This document shows positions 20,642 to 22,106 of a stretch of DNA of 22,106 nt, piece by piece; the first letter of the stretch is position 1; each line of letters opens with the position of its first letter. A program made the translations under genes and the position numbers. The notes under the pieces are model-generated. The model ran no database searches, was not told where the DNA came from, and was given only the letters and a program-made list of their open reading frames with translations. Source of the stretch: Sphacelaria rigidula (lineage: Eukaryota > Phaeophyceae > Sphacelariales); assembly GCA_964200075.2 (NCBI GenBank), contig CAXNAA020000353.1, positions 1 through 22,106 of the forward strand. Reading direction: 5' to 3'.

Positions 20642-21745
20642 GCCCCCTTTCCGCTCCGTTCCAGAGACCGCTCTAAGGCTGCCCGTTACTACTGAAGGGA
20701 GTCAGTAATTTCGCTGACACCGTGAAGCTTCCTGTCCTTATCGCCCTCTAGACTATGTTTATGTATAGACGTTACTCCACCCTGGGGCTTCTTGAGACGT
20801 GTACAAGGTACAAGGCTTCACCGGCTTTAACAGGGTCGTCTTGACTGGGACGGATTATCTTAAAACTTGATCCCGGGACCGTTCCCGTACGGGTTTGTGC
20901 GGACCACGTCTGTTTTCATTTGTCATGCCTGCGATACCAACAGTGTGATATATTAGACCCTAAAGCACTGCGAGGGTATATCCATCCATCTGCTCAGTCG
21001 GCACCATGTTCACTACATAAAATGGTGGTTTAGCATCGTCGTCCATCTACAAAACAGTATCGGTGCTCGAATGGTTCAAGCCTTTCACCATGCACGTACG
21101 ATAGGCCGTTGCCACGCATGTACCACTCGTCATATTTTAGTTAGTCGCACATGAGCCGCGGCCAGGAGCCGGATTCTCAGTACTGAGTGCACAGCACAAC
21201 AGCAGCGGCCTTTGCGCTATTATTGTTGTACATATGACGAGGAATGTACGAAAAATGTGCGACGACGTAACAGAATGACTGCACGAACGCCGAAGCGCGT
21301 GCCACCCCTCCTTGATATTTCCTTAATCATGACAATAGGTTACTTTTTTTTTACTGCGAGCCTATTGGCTAAAGTTTTACTTTTTTCTATTATTTTGCAA
21401 CATTCTTGGCCAAGCGCACGAATTCTTATTCTCATAGGTGTGCATCTACGCCTACAAGAAGCATCCTTCAAACACTCGCGGAACTGGCTGTTTGATGTCG
21501 TACAACGATTGATTCGGTACGATTTCCAGCCATCGTCCAACCATGGACGTACCCGCTTCAATTAAATAGATAACCTCGTTGAAGGCTACTCGAGAAAATG
21601 ACCCAAACGAAGTACAGGAGGAAACAGACGGGGTAAACTGAAGAACATGAAGACGAGTCGCGTCTGAGAACTAGTGCTAATCGGAAGATACCCCCGACAG
21701 TCCCTTGCCAGGTCTTCGGATAAGGCCGCTTCTTATAGACTTGAA

Positions 21746-21792
21746 AAAGTCTCTGAGAAAAGTCGTCCAAAATGACTTTTCTCAGAGACTTT
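21746..21792. repeat. Perfect 19-bp stem-loop with 9-base loop
   Basis: 21746-21764 (AAAGTCTCTGAGAAAAGTC) is fully complementary to 21774-21792 around the loop GTCCAAAAT. After one mismatch, two further base pairs follow. The arms are not low-complexity. It could be a small-RNA precursor, a remnant of a foldback or MITE-like element, or a transcription-terminating hairpin. No neighbouring gene settles this. Confidence 0.85.
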
Positions 21793-21997
21793 CTCCAGAG
21801 AAATTAGTTTTCAGAACCCCACCTTATAGTCTACGAAAAAATCCTGGGGATTTGTACACCCGAGGCCATCATCTAGCCTGCGTGCAGACGCTGGTAGTGG
21901 TCAGCATTTGCATTTTGTGCTTGTGCCACCTGCGGCGAGCCCGCGGCAAACCAACACGTCAATATTCCTGTCAAAGTACAGGATGGATGAGATGGCA

Positions 21998-22011
21998 ACA
22001 CACACACGCAC

Positions 22012-22042
<31 letters not shown>
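21998..22042. repeat. CA/CACG microsatellite
   Basis: CACA units change into repeated CACACG hexamers, with one variant (CACATG). A simple-sequence repeat near the right edge of the window. Confidence 0.9.
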
Positions 22043-22092
22043 GTAGCTACTGGTATAATAGGGATCGAAATGATGGGCGTATCAACCCTTAC

Positions 22093-22106
22093 CTCAACCG
22101 ATCGCC
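22093..22106 (-). other. Possible 3' edge of a minus-strand exon cut by the window end
   Basis: On the minus strand the last bases read GGTTGAG|GTAAGGGTT, a near-consensus donor. If real, an exon lies beyond the window edge. It could belong to another gene or be an upstream exon of the giant coiled-coil gene. Only 14 bases are visible, so frame and product cannot be judged. Confidence 0.2.

Larger units (their letters stand above)
19451..22092. other. 2.6 kb without a supported gene
   Basis: No open frame here has a clear start, splice sites and coding-like composition together. The first part may be the 3' UTR of the small plus-strand gene. The longest frames (117 and 169 codons, plus strand) look like chance. 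It contains a weak 9-bp stem-loop at 20612-20641, a long perfect stem-loop at 21746-21792, and a microsatellite at 21998-22042. Confidence 0.5.

Noticed and set aside
21212-21565. 117-codon plus-strand frame with a hydrophobic stretch
   Set aside because: No ATG near the beginning, no splice sites, and the hydrophobic part comes from a T-rich segment.

Overview
This looks like nuclear DNA from an intron-rich eukaryote. There are no bacterial gene arrays, Shine-Dalgarno sites or polycistronic spacing. Long open stretches on the minus strand begin after pyrimidine-rich tracts ending in AG and stop at GT donors, and most are separated by introns of about 300-650 bp. The Ala/Arg/Glu/Ser-rich low-complexity proteins, balanced GC content and moderate intron length would suit a brown alga or a related stramenopile. 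That assignment is an inference from style, not from a recognised marker gene.

One gene dominates. It runs on the minus strand from about 18385 (candidate ATG) to a TGA at 321-323, covering about 18 kb. I resolve 16 exons that splice into one continuous frame encoding about 3,234 residues. The product alternates long heptad-repeat coiled coils with Gly/Ser/Pro/Ala-rich linkers. It carries two CxxC pairs, a nine-residue polyglutamine tract after polyproline, and a proline/serine-rich C-terminal tail. I recognise no catalytic or named domain. A scaffold or tether (for example at a centrosome, basal body, Golgi or cytoskeleton) is the natural guess, but the sequence does not prove it. Most splice junctions keep the coiled-coil pattern going, and 11 of 15 introns are phase 0.

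Layout from right to left, which is the direction of transcription of the large gene. 22093-22106: possible edge of another minus-strand exon. 19451-22092: no supported gene; it contains a perfect 19-bp stem-loop at 21746-21792 and a CA/CACG microsatellite near the end. 19173-19450: a possible small two-exon plus-strand gene (55 codons). 18386-19172: the interval between the two divergent starts. 18385-321: the large gene. Its 2.4-kb third intron (14337-16763) holds an old, badly decayed tandem array with a 43-bp period. Its fifth intron has a strong G-quadruplex motif on the transcribed-sense strand. 1-320: 3' flank with a run of 22 C (poly-G on the sense strand of the gene).

I see no mobile-element proteins, RNA genes or defence systems. 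The most unusual items are the giant unassigned coiled-coil protein, the 43-bp array in its longest intron, the long perfect hairpin, and the possible divergent microprotein gene.
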